Of a DNA stretch of 64,000 nt, positions 23,580 through 36,200 are shown in pieces. The translations under genes were made by a program, and so were the position numbers. Source of the DNA: Spinacia oleracea (taxonomy: Eukaryota; Streptophyta; Magnoliopsida; Caryophyllales; Amaranthaceae); the NCBI RefSeq assembly GCF_020520425.1, contig NC_079492.1, forward strand, positions 620,001 to 684,000, in the 5' to 3' direction. Under the pieces are notes generated by a model. The model did not search any database. It was not told where the DNA came from and was given only the letters and a program-made list of their open reading frames with translations. Within the stretch, counting starts at the first letter, position 1; the number at the start of each line of letters is the position of its first letter.

Positions 23580-23960
23580 ACGAGTTTTAATTTATCCCGC
23601 TCTATTAGTAGTTTTATGAATTTTCTAGTTTTAACTTAAGAAACATGTGATTCTTATTATATGATAATGTGGCTATAATACAATTCTAGTGAATTATTGG
23701 ATTCAACTTTCCCGTTAGATTATTGGATTAACCTTACTCGTGTTGAGTTTGTTCACTTTGGCATATTATTTTTGAATTGGATTGATTAGCTTGGCATATT
23801 ACTCGTGAGTGTTGAATTACATTTAAAGTATCTTGTATTATCAAATATTACATTTAAAGTATTTTGTATTATCTAAAGAATTGGTTCGTTCACTTTGGCA
23901 TATTACTCGCGTTGAATTATGATGATTTGCGATAGGAATTGGTTCGTTCACTTTGGCATA
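23580..23960 (+). repeat. Direct duplicate of 25650-25960
   Basis: About 300 bp beginning TTTTAATTTATCCCGCT and containing GATAATGTGGCTATAATACA and TTCACTTTGGCATATTA recurs at 25650-25960 with moderate divergence. The first copy lies between the F-box gene and its putative 5' exon, the second in the intron of the truncated B3 paralogue, so the neighbouring loci share a duplicated segment. Within it TTCACTTTGGCATATTA repeats several times. The rest of 23103-24389 shows no coding sequence. Confidence 0.7.
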
Positions 23961-24539
23961 TTACTTAAATTATTCAAATTTGATATTTACATGCATTTGT
24001 TATCCATTTGTTATCCATTTATATGCAAGTGATCTTATGTGACATATTCTTATCCAACAAATAATCTACACTAGTATAATAAATATAATCATTTAAATAT
24101 ATAACGTCATTTTAAATATAAGTTTTTAAGTCGAATTGTGAGTTGCATTTGAAGTTACTTGTGACTCCTAGTAGTAATACAGATAAATAATAATGATAAA
24201 CACGAAATGCAGTATTAAGTGACCCCTAGTATGAAATAATTGGATTGATCACCTTAAAACCCAACTAAATCAACACAAACCCAGCATAATCGATAACAAA
24301 TTACAGTAATCGAATGAAGTGAAATCAACAAATCATTATTAATAACAAATGTGACTAATTTAATAACAAAGGTAGCAAAGATATATACCTGCCTCTTTGA
24401 GACCCGGCTCTTTGAGATGAACAAAATGGATTTTGAGATTAAGAAAATGGCGGAAGAGAGATAGGATTGTGCTCTAGTGTTTGTGATGTGTGAGAGAGGG
24501 AGAGAGAGAAATCACTTTACATATATTAGTTTAGTTGGT

Positions 24540-24790
24540 TCAACCTTCTTAAATGTGAAAATGGAAAATGTGAATGGAATGTAAATAGACTAGGAATTTA
24601 TTAAATGGGTCTAACGAAATGGGTCGTGGTAATTGTGTGTTTAACTTGGAATAGCGAATTTTAACTTGAAAAGTCTGAAATCTTAATTAAAAATTATCAT
24701 TATTATTAATTCGTCAACTCATTGCATTAAAGACGGTTTTCATTTCCGATACAACAGTCTTTGTTCTCTGCGTTAATAATGTACCATACT
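24540..24790. promoter_or_regulatory. Putative shared promoter region between divergent genes
   Basis: To the left, on the minus strand, an ATATATG element near 24520 precedes a CT-rich leader for the F-box locus. To the right, a CT-rich leader (24790-24890) precedes the truncated B3 paralogue. The space between is AT-rich and non-coding. This is inferred from position and composition only. Confidence 0.3.
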
Positions 24791-25149
24791 TTGCATCTTC
24801 CTCTTCTATGCCTCTTCTCTCTCTCCTCTGTAGTTTCTCACTCCTCTTTAACTTTCTCTCTCAAAAACACTCTCATTTCTTGCATAACTTCAAGCACATA
24901 CGGCTGATCTTTACCCTAACACGTGGTCTTTTAGTATCCCAGTTACACCCGATGTAGTAACTAATATGGTATGTCATTTTCTATTCTTTCTCAATTTGAA
25001 TTAATGATTGTAATTGAAATCGATAGCGATGGGATTCCTGATTAGGGTTTATCTAATAAGGGAATTAGGAAATTAGGGATTCCTGATGGGATTCAGACTA
25101 GGGTTTTGTAATCTGTTTGATACTCTGATATTGTTTATCTTAGTTTACT

Positions 25150-25520
25150 TGATCTAATAGAAATGAGGGTTTTGGATTCCTTATAAGGAAATTACGGGTT
25201 TTGAATTTGCGAAATTGTTTACTCTTTATGTACTGCTCATATTTCTGCTGATTTATAATAAGGAAATGAGGGTTTCTACTTATAGAAACGAGGGTTTTGG
25301 ATTCCTTATAAGGAAATTACGGGTTTTTGAATTCGCGAAATTGTTTACTCTTTATGTACTGGTCATATTTGTGCTGATTTATAAAAGGAAATGAGGGTTT
25401 CTGCTTACAAAAATGAGGGTTTTGGATTCCTGATAAGGAAATTACGGGTTTTGGAATTTTCGAAATTGTTTACTCTTTATGTACTGTAGTCATATTTCTT
25501 CTGATTTATGATTTATGATT
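25150..25520 (+). repeat. Three-copy intronic tandem repeat, about 125 bp
   Basis: The sequence GGGTTTTGGATTCCT.ATAAGG, followed by GAAATTGTTTACTCTTTATG, occurs at about 25166, 25290 and 25418, all within the intron of the truncated B3 paralogue. Confidence 0.75.
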
Positions 25521-26059
25521 TATAATACTGTTTTAACTATGTAGATTTGATAATCATGCTGTTGATTATCTGTTGATTATATAGGTGATGAAGTATTATT
25601 TTGATCCTAAAGTTGATTTTATTTGTTTCTTTTATGTGTATTTGGGTTATGACGAGTTTTAATTTATCCCGCTTTGTAGTTTTAGGGATTTTCTAGTTTT
25701 AATTTAAGCAACATGGCTGCAAGTGGACTAAACTAATTACCATGTGATTCTTATTATATGATAATGTGGCTATAATACAATTCTAATGAATTATTGGATT
25801 TAATTTTCCCGTTAGATTATTGGAGTGACCTTACTCGTGTTGAGTTTGTTCACTTTGGCATATTATTTTCGAATTGGTTTCATTATCTTGGCATATTACT
25901 CGTGAGTGTTGAATTATGATGATTTGTGAGTGGCATATTACTCGTGAGTGTTGAATTATGATGATTTGTTATATTTCACCTCGTTTTGTTGCAATAGATA
26001 TCCTAACCTATAATCACAGACTATTGAATTATCAAATATTACATTTAAAGTATCTTAAT

Positions 26060-26190
26060 TGTTTATATGCAAGTGATCTTAATTGTTTACTACACTTCAT
26101 TCGATGAGTGTGATTTGTTATCAATTTATATGCAAGTGATCTTAATTGTTTACCACACTTCATTCGACGAGTGTGATTTGTTATTATCAG
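26060..26190 (+). repeat. Tandem 68-bp repeat with an inverted copy downstream
   Basis: The unit TATATGCAAGTGATCTTAAT...ATTCGA(T/C)GAGTGTGATTTG is present twice in tandem just before the coding exon. A reverse-complement copy lies at about 26846-26925 (ATCACATTCGTCGAATAAAG...GATCACTTGCA), and a shorter one at 27383-27410. The two coding exons of the truncated paralogue are thus flanked by inverted repeats. Confidence 0.7.
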
Positions 26191-26928
26191 TTTTCCCGTA
26201 AGCATGCTCGCACTAGGCGTGGAAGACCAAGGTCTTACGAGAGCGCTGGAAATGCCTCTGAACCCCAAGTTAAGAAAGCGTTGGACTATTTAAAAATGCT
26301 ACAAAATGAGGGATGTATGCACCTCATCACGAAGACGTGCATTAGGCAAAAATCAATGGTGATCTAACTCTTTTTTTATATTCATTTATGTTCCCTCTTA
26401 AAACTAAAACTATATATTAGTATAACTCTTTCTTTACATTAGTGTGACTTTTGTTTTGTTGCAGTACATTCCAATGGAGTATGCTCGTCCCTATTTGGAC
26501 ATTGGGCAAGAGCCAGAAATGGAGTTTACTCTTGGTTGTAAGGACATGATGTACAACATTACGATGAAAACGACGTGGAGGCATGATGGAGCTATGTCTT
26601 GGTGCTCATTCAAATACATGGATTCTTTCTTCAACAAGCAGGGAATTAAGGAGAAGGATGTCATTACTTACTTTGTTACTAGCAAAAATCCTCTAAGGCT
26701 TGAGGCAATCATCTTCCCAGCAGTGATTGATTAGTATATTTGTTGATCCTTTATCGAATATGTTAGTCCTATAATACTTTTAGTATCTTGTCTTTTGTAT
26801 GCAAGTTGATGATTGTGTGGTACTTAACTTTAAACCAGCCAAATGGATAACAAATCACATTCGTCGAATAAAGTGTAATAAACAATTAAGATCACTTGCA
26901 CATAAATGGATAAGAACATTAATTGAGT

Positions 26929-27561
26929 TTTATTAGGTATTTCAGTTTAGAACATTAACAAAAAGTAAGTAGTATAAATTAATAAAGAGAATATAATAAT
27001 AGATTTAGTAAAATAATAATTACATGAAAGCTAAAACTTGTATTTACAACTAATTGGTGAGTACGAGTTGCTCTTCGGTTCTGATCGGTTCTGGGTAATT
27101 TAAATTTTACCGTTATTTTGGGGTTACATATCGGATAATCGTGTTTTCTTTTTCGGCTCTCGTTCGTAAATTCGGATCATTTTCTGGCTGGTCAATTCGG
27201 TCATCATTTCCATTAGTAAGCACGCATTTTGGATGTCTTGTCCACTGATTTGTATTAACTCCTTTCTTTACTTGTAGAAACAAGGTGTCATACATTAACT
27301 TTCTTTTTGAAGTACTTTGTATCGTCTAATGTACACCTTCGCGTGGTCATCAATTTATCTAATTCACATTTTCGACTAACTCATCGAATGAAGTGTAGTA
27401 AACAAATGGATAAGAACAATAATCGAGTTTTATTAGGTATTTCCATTTAGAACATTAACAAAAAGGAGTATAAATTAATAAAGAGATAATAATAATAATA
27501 TATTCAGTGAAATAATAATTACATGAAAGCTAAAACTTGTATTTACAACTAATTGGTGATT
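26929..27561. repeat. Pair of about 130-bp direct repeats (26929-27060, 27430-27561)
   Basis: Both copies run from TTTTATTAGGTATTTC through TTAACAAAAAG to ACTTGTATTTACAACTAATT, with small indels. They lie between the two B3-type loci. The sequence between them (27061-27429) has no recognisable gene. Confidence 0.75.
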
Positions 27562-27570
27562 TCGAAAAAA

Positions 27571-27752
27571 AGTTATTTTAGAATACCTTGTTTTTTTAGA
27601 CAGATACGAAACTACGGTCGTACCAACCCTCGAACCCATGACCTTGGGGTTATAATTTGTAAGCATTCCCACTAGGCCATGGAAAGTTGGTGACACATAA
27701 GCTTTAGAAAATAGTAATAACATTACATGGTTAATGTGGGCCTTTATTTTGG
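27571..27752 (-). mobile_element. tRNA-derived SINE, copy 1
   Basis: On the minus strand a box A-like TGGCCTAGTGGG and, about 30 bp on, a box B-like GGGTTCGAGGG form an RNA polymerase III internal promoter, followed by a T/A-rich tail. A second copy at 33032-33200 matches along about 170 bp, which defines the unit. Target duplications were not clear. Confidence 0.65.
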
Positions 27753-28925
27753 ATGTCTTGTTTAACTCCTTTACTTTTCTCCCTGCTTCTACAAGTGGGG
27801 AAAGTACCATTTAATATTACTCTCTTCCCAGTGGTATTGCATTAAAGTAAATAACATTTTCCAATAAAACACTCTAACTACCCCATCCTCCCGTTCCTCG
27901 TTGTCATTTACTTTTCATCTCTCTCTCCTCTCTCTCCTCTCTCTCCTCTGTGCACTTCTCTCTCTTCTCTGCATTTTCATTTCTTTCTTTTTGTTTTTGA
28001 CTCGTCTCTCTCTCTGCTTTCTTCCTTTTCGTGTTTCTCTCTTCTCTTTCTTCTCTCCGCCCTTGCACCTACGACAAGTTTCCCTATCACGTGGTATTTT
28101 TTCATCGATGTTACCCCCAATATCGTAAATCATGTGGTAAGTTATTTAAATTAGGTTTTTCGAATTGTGTGATAATGTCCTGATATTATTTATCTTAAGT
28201 CGCATGTATATTAGGGAATTTAGGGTTTTATCATTTGCGTTTCAATTGTCTCCTGAAATCGCGTTTGAATTGGTTATATGACCTTGAAATACCTTGTTAA
28301 TTTATATTAGGGAATTTAGGGTTTTATCATTTGCGTTTTAATTGTCTCCTGTTTTATCTGAACTTGAAATACCTTGTTGATTATATGTAGGTTTTAGGAT
28401 AATATGTAGGATTCAGGGTTGCATGATGATCCTAATATGGTAGTTGATGATCTCTGTTTAAGGTAAATCAGATGGACTTTTAATTAACTAATTCTTAGGG
28501 AGTAAGAAGCGGAGTTATAGATTAGCTCGGGTTTATTGATTATCTAGTTTTAATTTGACCTTCACTCCTGTTGGGATTAGCTTGGGTGGTTAGTGTTTAT
28601 AATTCTTTATATGTTTCTTGTGGATGTTGACTAGAATTTGACTTATTTGCAGTTTAATGTTTAAAATTCTTTAAAAATAAATAATCAACAAATGGATTGA
28701 TTTAGGGATGTTTCTTGTGGATTTTCACTAGAATTTGACTTATTTACAGTTTACTGTTTAAAATTCTTTAAAAATACATAATCAATAAATGGATTGATTG
28801 GGACTTTCTTGTAAAACTGAAATTTGACTTACAGTTTATTATGGACTTTGTTAATACGACTTTGTTTATAATTTATTTGTTGAAATTAAAACAGGATAAT
28901 CAATAACATGACTTTGTTATATTAG

Positions 28926-30261
28926 ATGCTTCCTGAATATTTCACTCCCAATATTGAAAAAGACCCTTTTGAAAACAGCATACTCTACCGGGTTGTAAAT
29001 ATGAGCTGGGATGTGAGATACGCACAACAAGAAGACACAGGAAGGTATTCAATGCTAGGTGATGGATGGAAGAAATATCTGGTTGATAATGAGGTAGTTG
29101 TTGGAGATACCCTAGAGTTTCGATACTTGGGGAAGCAAGGAAATTTTTTGGTTCATGTAATGTCAGCAGACGGTACATACAAGGCCGCTGACTCGGAATG
29201 GGATGATTCGGACATGGAGGATGAAGTTGATTCTGATATAATATCTATTGATAGCGATAGTGATAGTCATAGTCATAGTAACGAGTCCAGTGTGTCACTG
29301 GTATCTTTTTCTAGTGATACTGATGATGAGGGCGATTTTGCTGCTAGGACAAGTGCTAGGGGGAAAGGAAAAGTTGCTGCTAGGTCAAGTAATCTTGCAG
29401 CTAGGACAAGTGCTAGGGGGAAAGGAAAAGTTGCTGCTAGGTCTAGTAATGTTGCTGCTAGGTCAAGTGCTAGGGGGAAAGGAAAAGTTGCTGCTAGGTC
29501 TAGTAATGTTGCTGCTAGGTCAAGTGCTAGGGGGAAAGGAAAAGTTGATACTAGGTCAAGTAATGTTGCTGCTAGGTCAAGTGCTAGGGGGAAAGAAAAA
29601 ATTGAAAATTTTGATTCTAGTGATAGTGATACCGTGTCCAGTGCATCTGCTGCAGTACGTATTTCTAGTGATGATGATAGGGAGAGTAGTGAGGGTTATG
29701 TTCCTTTTATTGTTGATAGTAGGCGTGGAAGACCTAGATCTAACGAGATCGCTAGAAATGCCTCTAAACCCCACGTCAAGAGAGCGTTGGCCCATATGGA
29801 AGACAATAACCTTGTTGGATTTACGTACCTCGTCACGTCCCCGTTCATTACAACAAACAAAATGGTGACTTACTCTACCTTTTTCCATTCATTCGGTTAA
29901 TGCTTTGAATAGTTAAAACAAAGTATTATAGATCAAGACTAATTGTGTTGAAAATTATTGTCCCAGAATTTTGCTGCAGTACGTTCCAAAAGAGTTTGCA
30001 CGATTTGACTTGGACTTTAAGCAAGGGCAGGAAATGGAAATTGATCTTGTTGTAGGCGGGGACAAGCGATACACGATTCTTATGAAAACGAAGAGGGCCA
30101 AGGGCGATATTTGTTCGTGCTGGTTCAAGCGTATGAGTTCGTTCATCAAGAAGGAGAATATCAAGGAGGATGATGTTATCACTTCCGTTGTTGATGGCCT
30201 ACGAACACGCGCTCCGATTAAGGCAACCATCTTCCGGAGTGACCAGGGTATCGGTTGGTAA
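28926..30261 (+). CDS. B3-domain / AT-hook protein, two coding exons, 406 aa
   Basis: Coding exons are 28926-29864 and 29980-30261 (GT donor after AAAATG, acceptor TTGCTGCAG, phase 0). The ATG lies directly after an acceptor, so the CT-rich leader at 27900-28135 (donor GTAAGT) is probably a 5' UTR exon. Domains: residues about 20-88 B3 (MLGDGWKKYLVDN, VVVGDTLEFRY); 92-137 acidic/serine-rich; 139-227 five 19-residue basic repeats (core SARGKGKVAARSSN); about 266-272 AT-hook RRGRPRS; 314-406 a second B3-like domain (YVPKEFARFDLDF ... FKRMSSFIKKENIKEDDVIT). The protein should act in the nucleus as a DNA-binding regulator, with the AT-hook adding minor-groove contacts. No lesion was seen. A REM-type B3 protein is the nearest description. 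A truncated tandem paralogue lies upstream. Confidence 0.75.
29340..29606 (+). repeat. Coding minisatellite, 57-bp unit, about 4.7 copies
   Basis: GCTAGGGGGAAAGGAAAAGT recurs every 57 bp and encodes a 19-residue basic repeat. Third-position and single-residue changes (T/S, GKGK/GKEK, AAR/DTR) are few, so expansion is recent or copies are homogenised. Confidence 0.9.
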
Positions 30262-30299
30262 TCTAGCAAACCTTATAATACTTTTGCTGAATTGTTCCA

Positions 30300-31200
30300 C
30301 ACAAGCATCCTTTTATATTTGAAGCTTGTGTATGTATATGTAAGGTGAACTTTGGTGTTATGCTTTGGTGTTATGTTTTGGTGTTATGCTTGTATTTGTA
30401 TGTACGTTGAACTTTGGTGTTATGCTTGAATTGTGATCTTATGATATGCTTGTATTTTGTATAACAAATCAACTTTGGTGATATGCTTCAATTGTGATCT
30501 TATGATCGACATGTTTGTATTTTGTATATCAAATCAACTTGGTGATATGCTTGAATTGTGATCTTATGATTAGTATTTACTACTAATATTTTATAATTTT
30601 CCATAATTAGACGTTACTATAATTAACTGTCATTATAACTAGATGTTACTATGTTTATAAGTTTTTATGTTGAGTAGTTACTATAATTAGTAGTTATTTT
30701 ATTTAATTATAATTCGATGTTACTATTTAGAAGTTACGATAATTAACCGTCATTATAATTAGTATGGTGAACTTTGGTGTTATGCTTGAATTGTGATCTT
30801 ATGATGTAAATTATCATATGCTTGTATTTTTGTATATCAAATCAACTTTGGTGATATGCTTGAATTGTGATCTTATGATGTAAATTATGATATGCTTGTA
30901 TTTTTGTATATCAAATCAACTTTGGTGATATGCTTGAATGTCACGATAAACAAGCATTTGAATAATATATAGTCTAGCATTTGGATGTCTTGTCTATTAA
31001 TTTCTTCTAATTTACATCTTCGACGTCTTAAATATACATTAGAAATGATAAACATAATTTTTGAATGTCACGATAAACAAGCATTTGAATAATATATAGT
31101 CTAGCATTTGGATGTCTTGTCTATCAATTTTGTCTAATTTACATCTTCGACGTCTTAAATATACATTAGAAACGATGAACATAATTTTGGACTAATTTAC
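30300..31200. repeat. AT-rich imperfect tandem repeats downstream of the B3 gene
   Basis: The phrase AACTTTGGTG(T/A)TATGCTTGA, often followed by ATTGTGATCTTATGAT, recurs at least six times between 30345 and 30930. Another unit (CACGATAAACAAGCATTTGA...GGATGTCTTGTCTAT) occurs twice at 30942-31005 and 31068-31125. No gene is seen from 30262 to 33031 apart from these repeats. A short repeat GGCTATATTTA(C/T)GATAGGAG occurs at about 32151 and 32202. Confidence 0.7.
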
Positions 31201-32010
31201 ATAATTTTGGACTAGGGTTGTGTAGTAAAATATCCATGGCCTCCTCTCTATGTTGCTCCAAGTCCTACAACAAACTAAACGGGAATACTCAAGAAAAGAC
31301 TTAAATACACAACACGACCATCTCTTATTACTTGAAAAACCCTATTTATCTCCAGTTATAGGGTTTGATATGTCATGAATTATCTATATAGCTATAGACT
31401 ATCACTTTACTTAATTTATGTACTATATCCCATCATAAATAAATGAAGTTAACTACTACTTGATTTATGTACTATGTAGTACTTGAGTTATAGACCATCA
31501 CTTTACTTAATTTATGTACTATGTCCCATCAAAAATAAATGAAGTTAACTACTCCGTACTACTTGAGTCATCTTTATAAGTTCTTGTCAATTGGGGAATA
31601 TTCAAATAATATCGTTTCTTTTTCTCAAGTTTTTGTCATCTTATGGACACCTTCGTGTGGTCGTCGTTAGTCCATCATTTTCGTCTAATTTCGACTTATG
31701 TCCTTGATTAGTTATAGCCATTTAATTTTATAATACCAAAACACTAAAAATGGCAAACACTAAAAATGGCATAATACATGTATTATCATAAGTCGGTCTA
31801 CCCCTTTTCATAATGAATAGTTGCAATAATCTAAAATACATTTGAAGAAGATGATAAATAGAGTATGAGGAAGTGTTTGATGAGAGGTAGAGACTGGAGA
31901 GACAAGTGGGTCAAAAGTGTAACAATTGTGTCAAAGTGTGTCAAGTTTGACAATGTTTTAGTCACAATTTGATGACGTAGTACATAATAAAATAAGAGAC
32001 AAGCTAAGTG

Positions 32011-32058
<48 letters not shown>
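32011..32058. repeat. (ATA)16 microsatellite
   Basis: An uninterrupted trinucleotide run of 48 bp in AT-rich intergenic sequence. Confidence 0.95.
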
Positions 32059-33031
32059 GTTTATTTTTAAATTAAGATAATAAATAAGAGTACGAAGTTA
32101 CATATTAATATAATACTAAGTAAGATCCGATAATACATGTATTATGCTAGGCTATATTTACGATAGGAGGTGCGAGTTAGACTTCTTTACCATAGGCTAT
32201 ATTTATGATAGGAGGTGCGAGGGTGAGGGCTTGGACATACGGGAATAGGATTACGTGTACGTATGCAGGAGGGTAGGTACCCCTAATCAGTGCGGTCAAA
32301 ACATTAATTTTTAAGTAGGAAGAACTATTTGATCCTATTTACAAGATTACAATACTCAACGTCACTAAGTAGAAACAGTCGAAAAAATTTGATATAGAAG
32401 ATCATCAAATTAATGTTTACAAGACTACAATACTCAACGTGATTAAGTAGGAAGAACTATTTGATATATAAGGTCATCATTTCCATTTGTATCTAGCATT
32501 TGTAGCTAGCATTTGATTGATATTAACCCACTTGTCCACTTTTACAAGCAAGGTGTCTTGTCCAATTTACTACCTCAACCCCCTTATTAATTAACTCTCT
32601 TGGGAACGACCCCCCCCCCTATTAATTAATTCTCTGAAGAAGTTTGGGACGACCCGGTCATTGAACCAGACCAACAAAGCCCTTCTTGTATGAGCACAAA
32701 TAGCGTTGCGCGGGACGTTGATCTGAAGGGTCAAATATGGTCTAAAGATGGATCGACCAACTAGGGTAAGTTCGGTTTTCGCATGTAAGAAATGGACCAT
32801 CTACTCTAGAAATGAGCGCTACGCCCTGCTTGTTGTTCCTATTAACGTTGACTTCAACGAATTTGATATGGACTCGCCCAAATCTAAACTAGTTTGGAGA
32901 ATATCTCATGTTGGACTATAGTTATGCGGCTGTGTACTAACTAGGGTATTCATGGTTAACTTATTATGTCTCGGTTTTATTTGGGTTTGAGTGTGTTACT
33001 TCATTTGAATACTCCGTAGTTTTTAAGGGTA

Positions 33032-33200
33032 AGTATTTTAGAATACCTTGTTTTTTAGACGGATACGTAATGACGGTCGTACCAATCCTCTAACCCATGA
33101 CCTTAGGGTTATAATTTGTAAGCATTTCCACTAGGCCATGGGAAGTTGGTGAGACATAAGCTTTGAAAAATAGTAGTAACATTACATGGCTAATGTGGCC
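33032..33200 (-). mobile_element. tRNA-derived SINE, copy 2
   Basis: It matches the copy at 27571-27752, with box A-like TGGCCTAGTGG and a box B that has decayed (GGGTTAGAGG instead of GGGTTCGAGGG). It abuts the 3' end of the FRS pseudogene. Confidence 0.6.
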
Positions 33201-33201
33201 A

Positions 33202-36200
33202 TTATTTTAATTCATTGTACAGATTCCTTGCAGCAATCTTCTTACTTTCCGGCTCAGTACACGATAGGAACCTCTTACTTGTTTCCCTGTGAGCTTTTCT
33301 TTTTGGAATAGGAGGATCCTTGATGAACTCAGCACCAGAAAAAGAACCTACATCACAGCTTCCCTGCTCAGCAATGCTAGGAGTTGCTACATCAGCCTTC
33401 CGTTTGTGGGAAACATTATCATTAACCGGGTCTGATCAGGCCGACAACATTGGGAATTTATCATAGCCACAGATGATTGAGGAGTATCAGGGACAGACGA
33501 CGGAGTGCCCACAACCTTGTCATTGGCCACAGACGACGGAGTGGCGAAAACATTGTCATTTGTCGCAGATTCGGCTTGTGCATCCTTAAGCCTCTTTTGT
33601 TTCACCATTACGCTTACCTCGTCAACCCAGATATCCATTAAACTCATCAGTTCTGTCATAACTAACATACTTTCCTGGTACGCTGATGCCTTTGAGCAGA
33701 TTGACTCCAAGTCTCGCATCATGGAGTCATATATAACTACATCCTCCGTCTTAGACGGATCATGATACGGGACCTTGACCCTTGTATGCTTCCTTGGTAT
33801 GTCCTTCCACCCTCTCCGCATAATAAATCTTTCGGGAATTATATCTTCACGAATACCATTCATGTCATACACCTTAATAATGTGCCTACACATTATACCC
33901 CTACATTCAAACCCCTTGCATTGGCAATATATGTCATGGGTTGAGGTGTGATATGTTACCACGTATTTCACTCGATACTCAGTCGGTATTTCAGCAGCCC
34001 TTGAATTCTTTGGTTTAATCCACTTCCGGTCCTCAAAAATATACTCAATGATAGTACCAGTATCACATGTGATGATTTTGGATGCCTCCGACGTCGTGTA
34101 ACAGAACTTTCGGACCTCCTCTTGCACCAACCAATACGCACTATCTGTATAGATCCTCCGGAACAATGTCTCAACATGGAACGTGGTTGCAAGCTGCCTA
34201 ACAAACCGTTGATCGCTCCTATCTGCCGAGTCTTCATCCATGGCCTTTTTCGCCATGGCATTAAGATAACTCCGCACAAACTGGTAAAGGTATGTGTTGC
34301 GATCCACATATCATTTGAAGAAGTGATTATAACTCTCAGAACGTTGGGTGGTCCGCATGCCAGCCCAAAAAACATCTTTCGTATACGCTGGAATCCACAT
34401 ATGCCTCTCGTTATACATAACTTCACACACAAAAAGTGTAGTTAGTTATCATTATTATTAAACAACAGAAATCATTATTATTAAACAACAGAAATCATTA
34501 TTATTAAACAACATAAATCGTATTTTGAAATTTATACCTTCCAACCATTTGTACTTGTCATTGTACTTGTCATTCTCTTTGACCCGGAGTGAACAATGAC
34601 ATCATTCCAACTCTTTTCAAAAGTAACGGGATCACCGCTATCATATATTATATTCTCTAGATCAGCCTTCAAATCTTCATATCTCTCATGCTTATTCAAG
34701 TATTTGGGGAACTTTTGGAGAATATGCCACAAACACCACCTATGTGTTGTACCTTTCATGGTCTCCTTCAATGCTCTCCTCATTGCAGGATCCTGATCAG
34801 TTAATATCGCACTAGGAGATTTGCCTGACATGCAGTTTAACCAAGTGGTAAACAGCCATGTGTAAGTCTCTGCAATCTCGCGAGAAAGCAGTGCACAACC
34901 AAAGAGTATCGTCTTCCAGTGATGATTCACACCGCAAAAGTTTGCATACGGAAGACGGTACTTATTGGTTAGGTACGTGGCATCGAAGACTACTACATCT
35001 CCAAACTCTTCCTACGCTGCCCTGCTCCTTGCATCAACCCAAACTATGTCTTGAAAATCACCTCCTTCCACGTACCTTTCCATGTGGAAGAAGTTCTGAT
35101 TATCCGTTGTCAACTTGTGAAAGTAATCAACCATTGCCCGGGCATCACCACCACTTAGGTTCAACTTCACCTCTTCCTTGTTCATCTTTTGAATATCCCT
35201 TGAATTACATCGGCAGATTTTCCTCTTCGTCCCTGTCCTCGGCCTGTATTTTTATTATATCACTATTGCTGATACCCGCCTTAGAGCTATTCTTAATGAA
35301 ACGTACTAAGTGTTTCTCTTTTTCCAGTAAATTGCGTTTCCTGAAAGCAGGCACATCCCTGGATTTCCTCGGTGTGGGTTGGTGATTCTGATGGTCCAAC
35401 ATCACTCTCCTAATAATCCAATCACCCTTTTCATCTACACTTGCATACATTTCAACTGGACAACCTACTTTTTTTTATCTCCTTGCCTTAGTCGTGGCAC
35501 TCTGAATTTGCTTTGGTAATTTGCTTCCATCTTTGTATTGCTTTGGTGGAGCTGGTTTTCCAGCGCACTCACAATTCCAAGTCCCACAATGCCTCACTTT
35601 TATATCACTACCCTTCGATTCCCTTTTCAAACTACTAGCGGTTCTGCAAATTCCAAATCCCTTTTGCCTTGCATAGCTAAAGAAATAATCATGCACTTCT
35701 TGATATGTACTAAATCACATGTTTATCTCTGGAGGAGTAATTTCTTCCTCATCCCCAAAACCTGTTTTCACAATCTTCACAATCTTCTTCTTCGGAGTCT
35801 GATAAGGTTCAACCGTCTCCTCATAAATATAATCCTCTTTTACTAGCCCAACAATCTCATCCTTATTACAATCCTCATTATCATAATAATCATAATCAGT
35901 CTCCAATTCATTACACTCATCATCTTCCTCATTAAAAGGAAATTCATTACACTCATCATCTTCCTTATTAACAGCAAATTCATCATCACCATTATCATCA
36001 TTAACACGAAATACATTACACTCAGCATTATCATCATGGTGATCATCACAATACTGCAGTCATATAACTAATTATCAATTAACCAATTAAACTAAATAAC
36101 TAATATCATACTAATTAAATAACCATGGTACCAATTAAACTAAATAACTAATATAATACTAATTAAATAACCAATTAAACTATAATATACGGCAATCCAC

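Larger units (their letters stand above)
24790..26734 (+). pseudogene. B3/AT-hook paralogue lacking its first B3 exon
   Basis: A CT-rich leader resembling that of the downstream paralogue (both contain CACGTGGT and end at a GT donor, here after 24969) is followed by a long intron. The coding exons are 26191-26358 (after TTATTATCAG; contains the AT-hook core RRGRPRS) and 26465-26734 (after TTGCAG). They match the 3' half of the gene at 28926-30261: RRGRPRS then A.NASEP.VKKAL, and exon 2 YIPMEYARPYLD / YVPKEFARFDLD through FKYMDSFFNKQGIKEKDVIT. The intron positions are conserved, phase 0. The exon for the N-terminal B3 domain and the Ser/acidic and repeat region is absent, and no start codon is evident in frame at the acceptor. 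It is either a truncated pseudogene or a gene with an unseen start exon. Confidence 0.6.

Noticed and set aside
27620-27690. A genuine tRNA gene
   Set aside because: Box A and B are present but the cloverleaf arms do not pair and a second diverged copy exists; SINE is the better reading.
27901-28133. Leu/Ser-rich frame and its Arg/Glu complement
   Set aside because: CT-rich 5' leader of the B3 gene.
29248-29868. 206-codon plus-strand frame
   Set aside because: Shadow of the B3 gene frame; Leu/Gly repeats come from the 57-bp coding minisatellite read out of phase.
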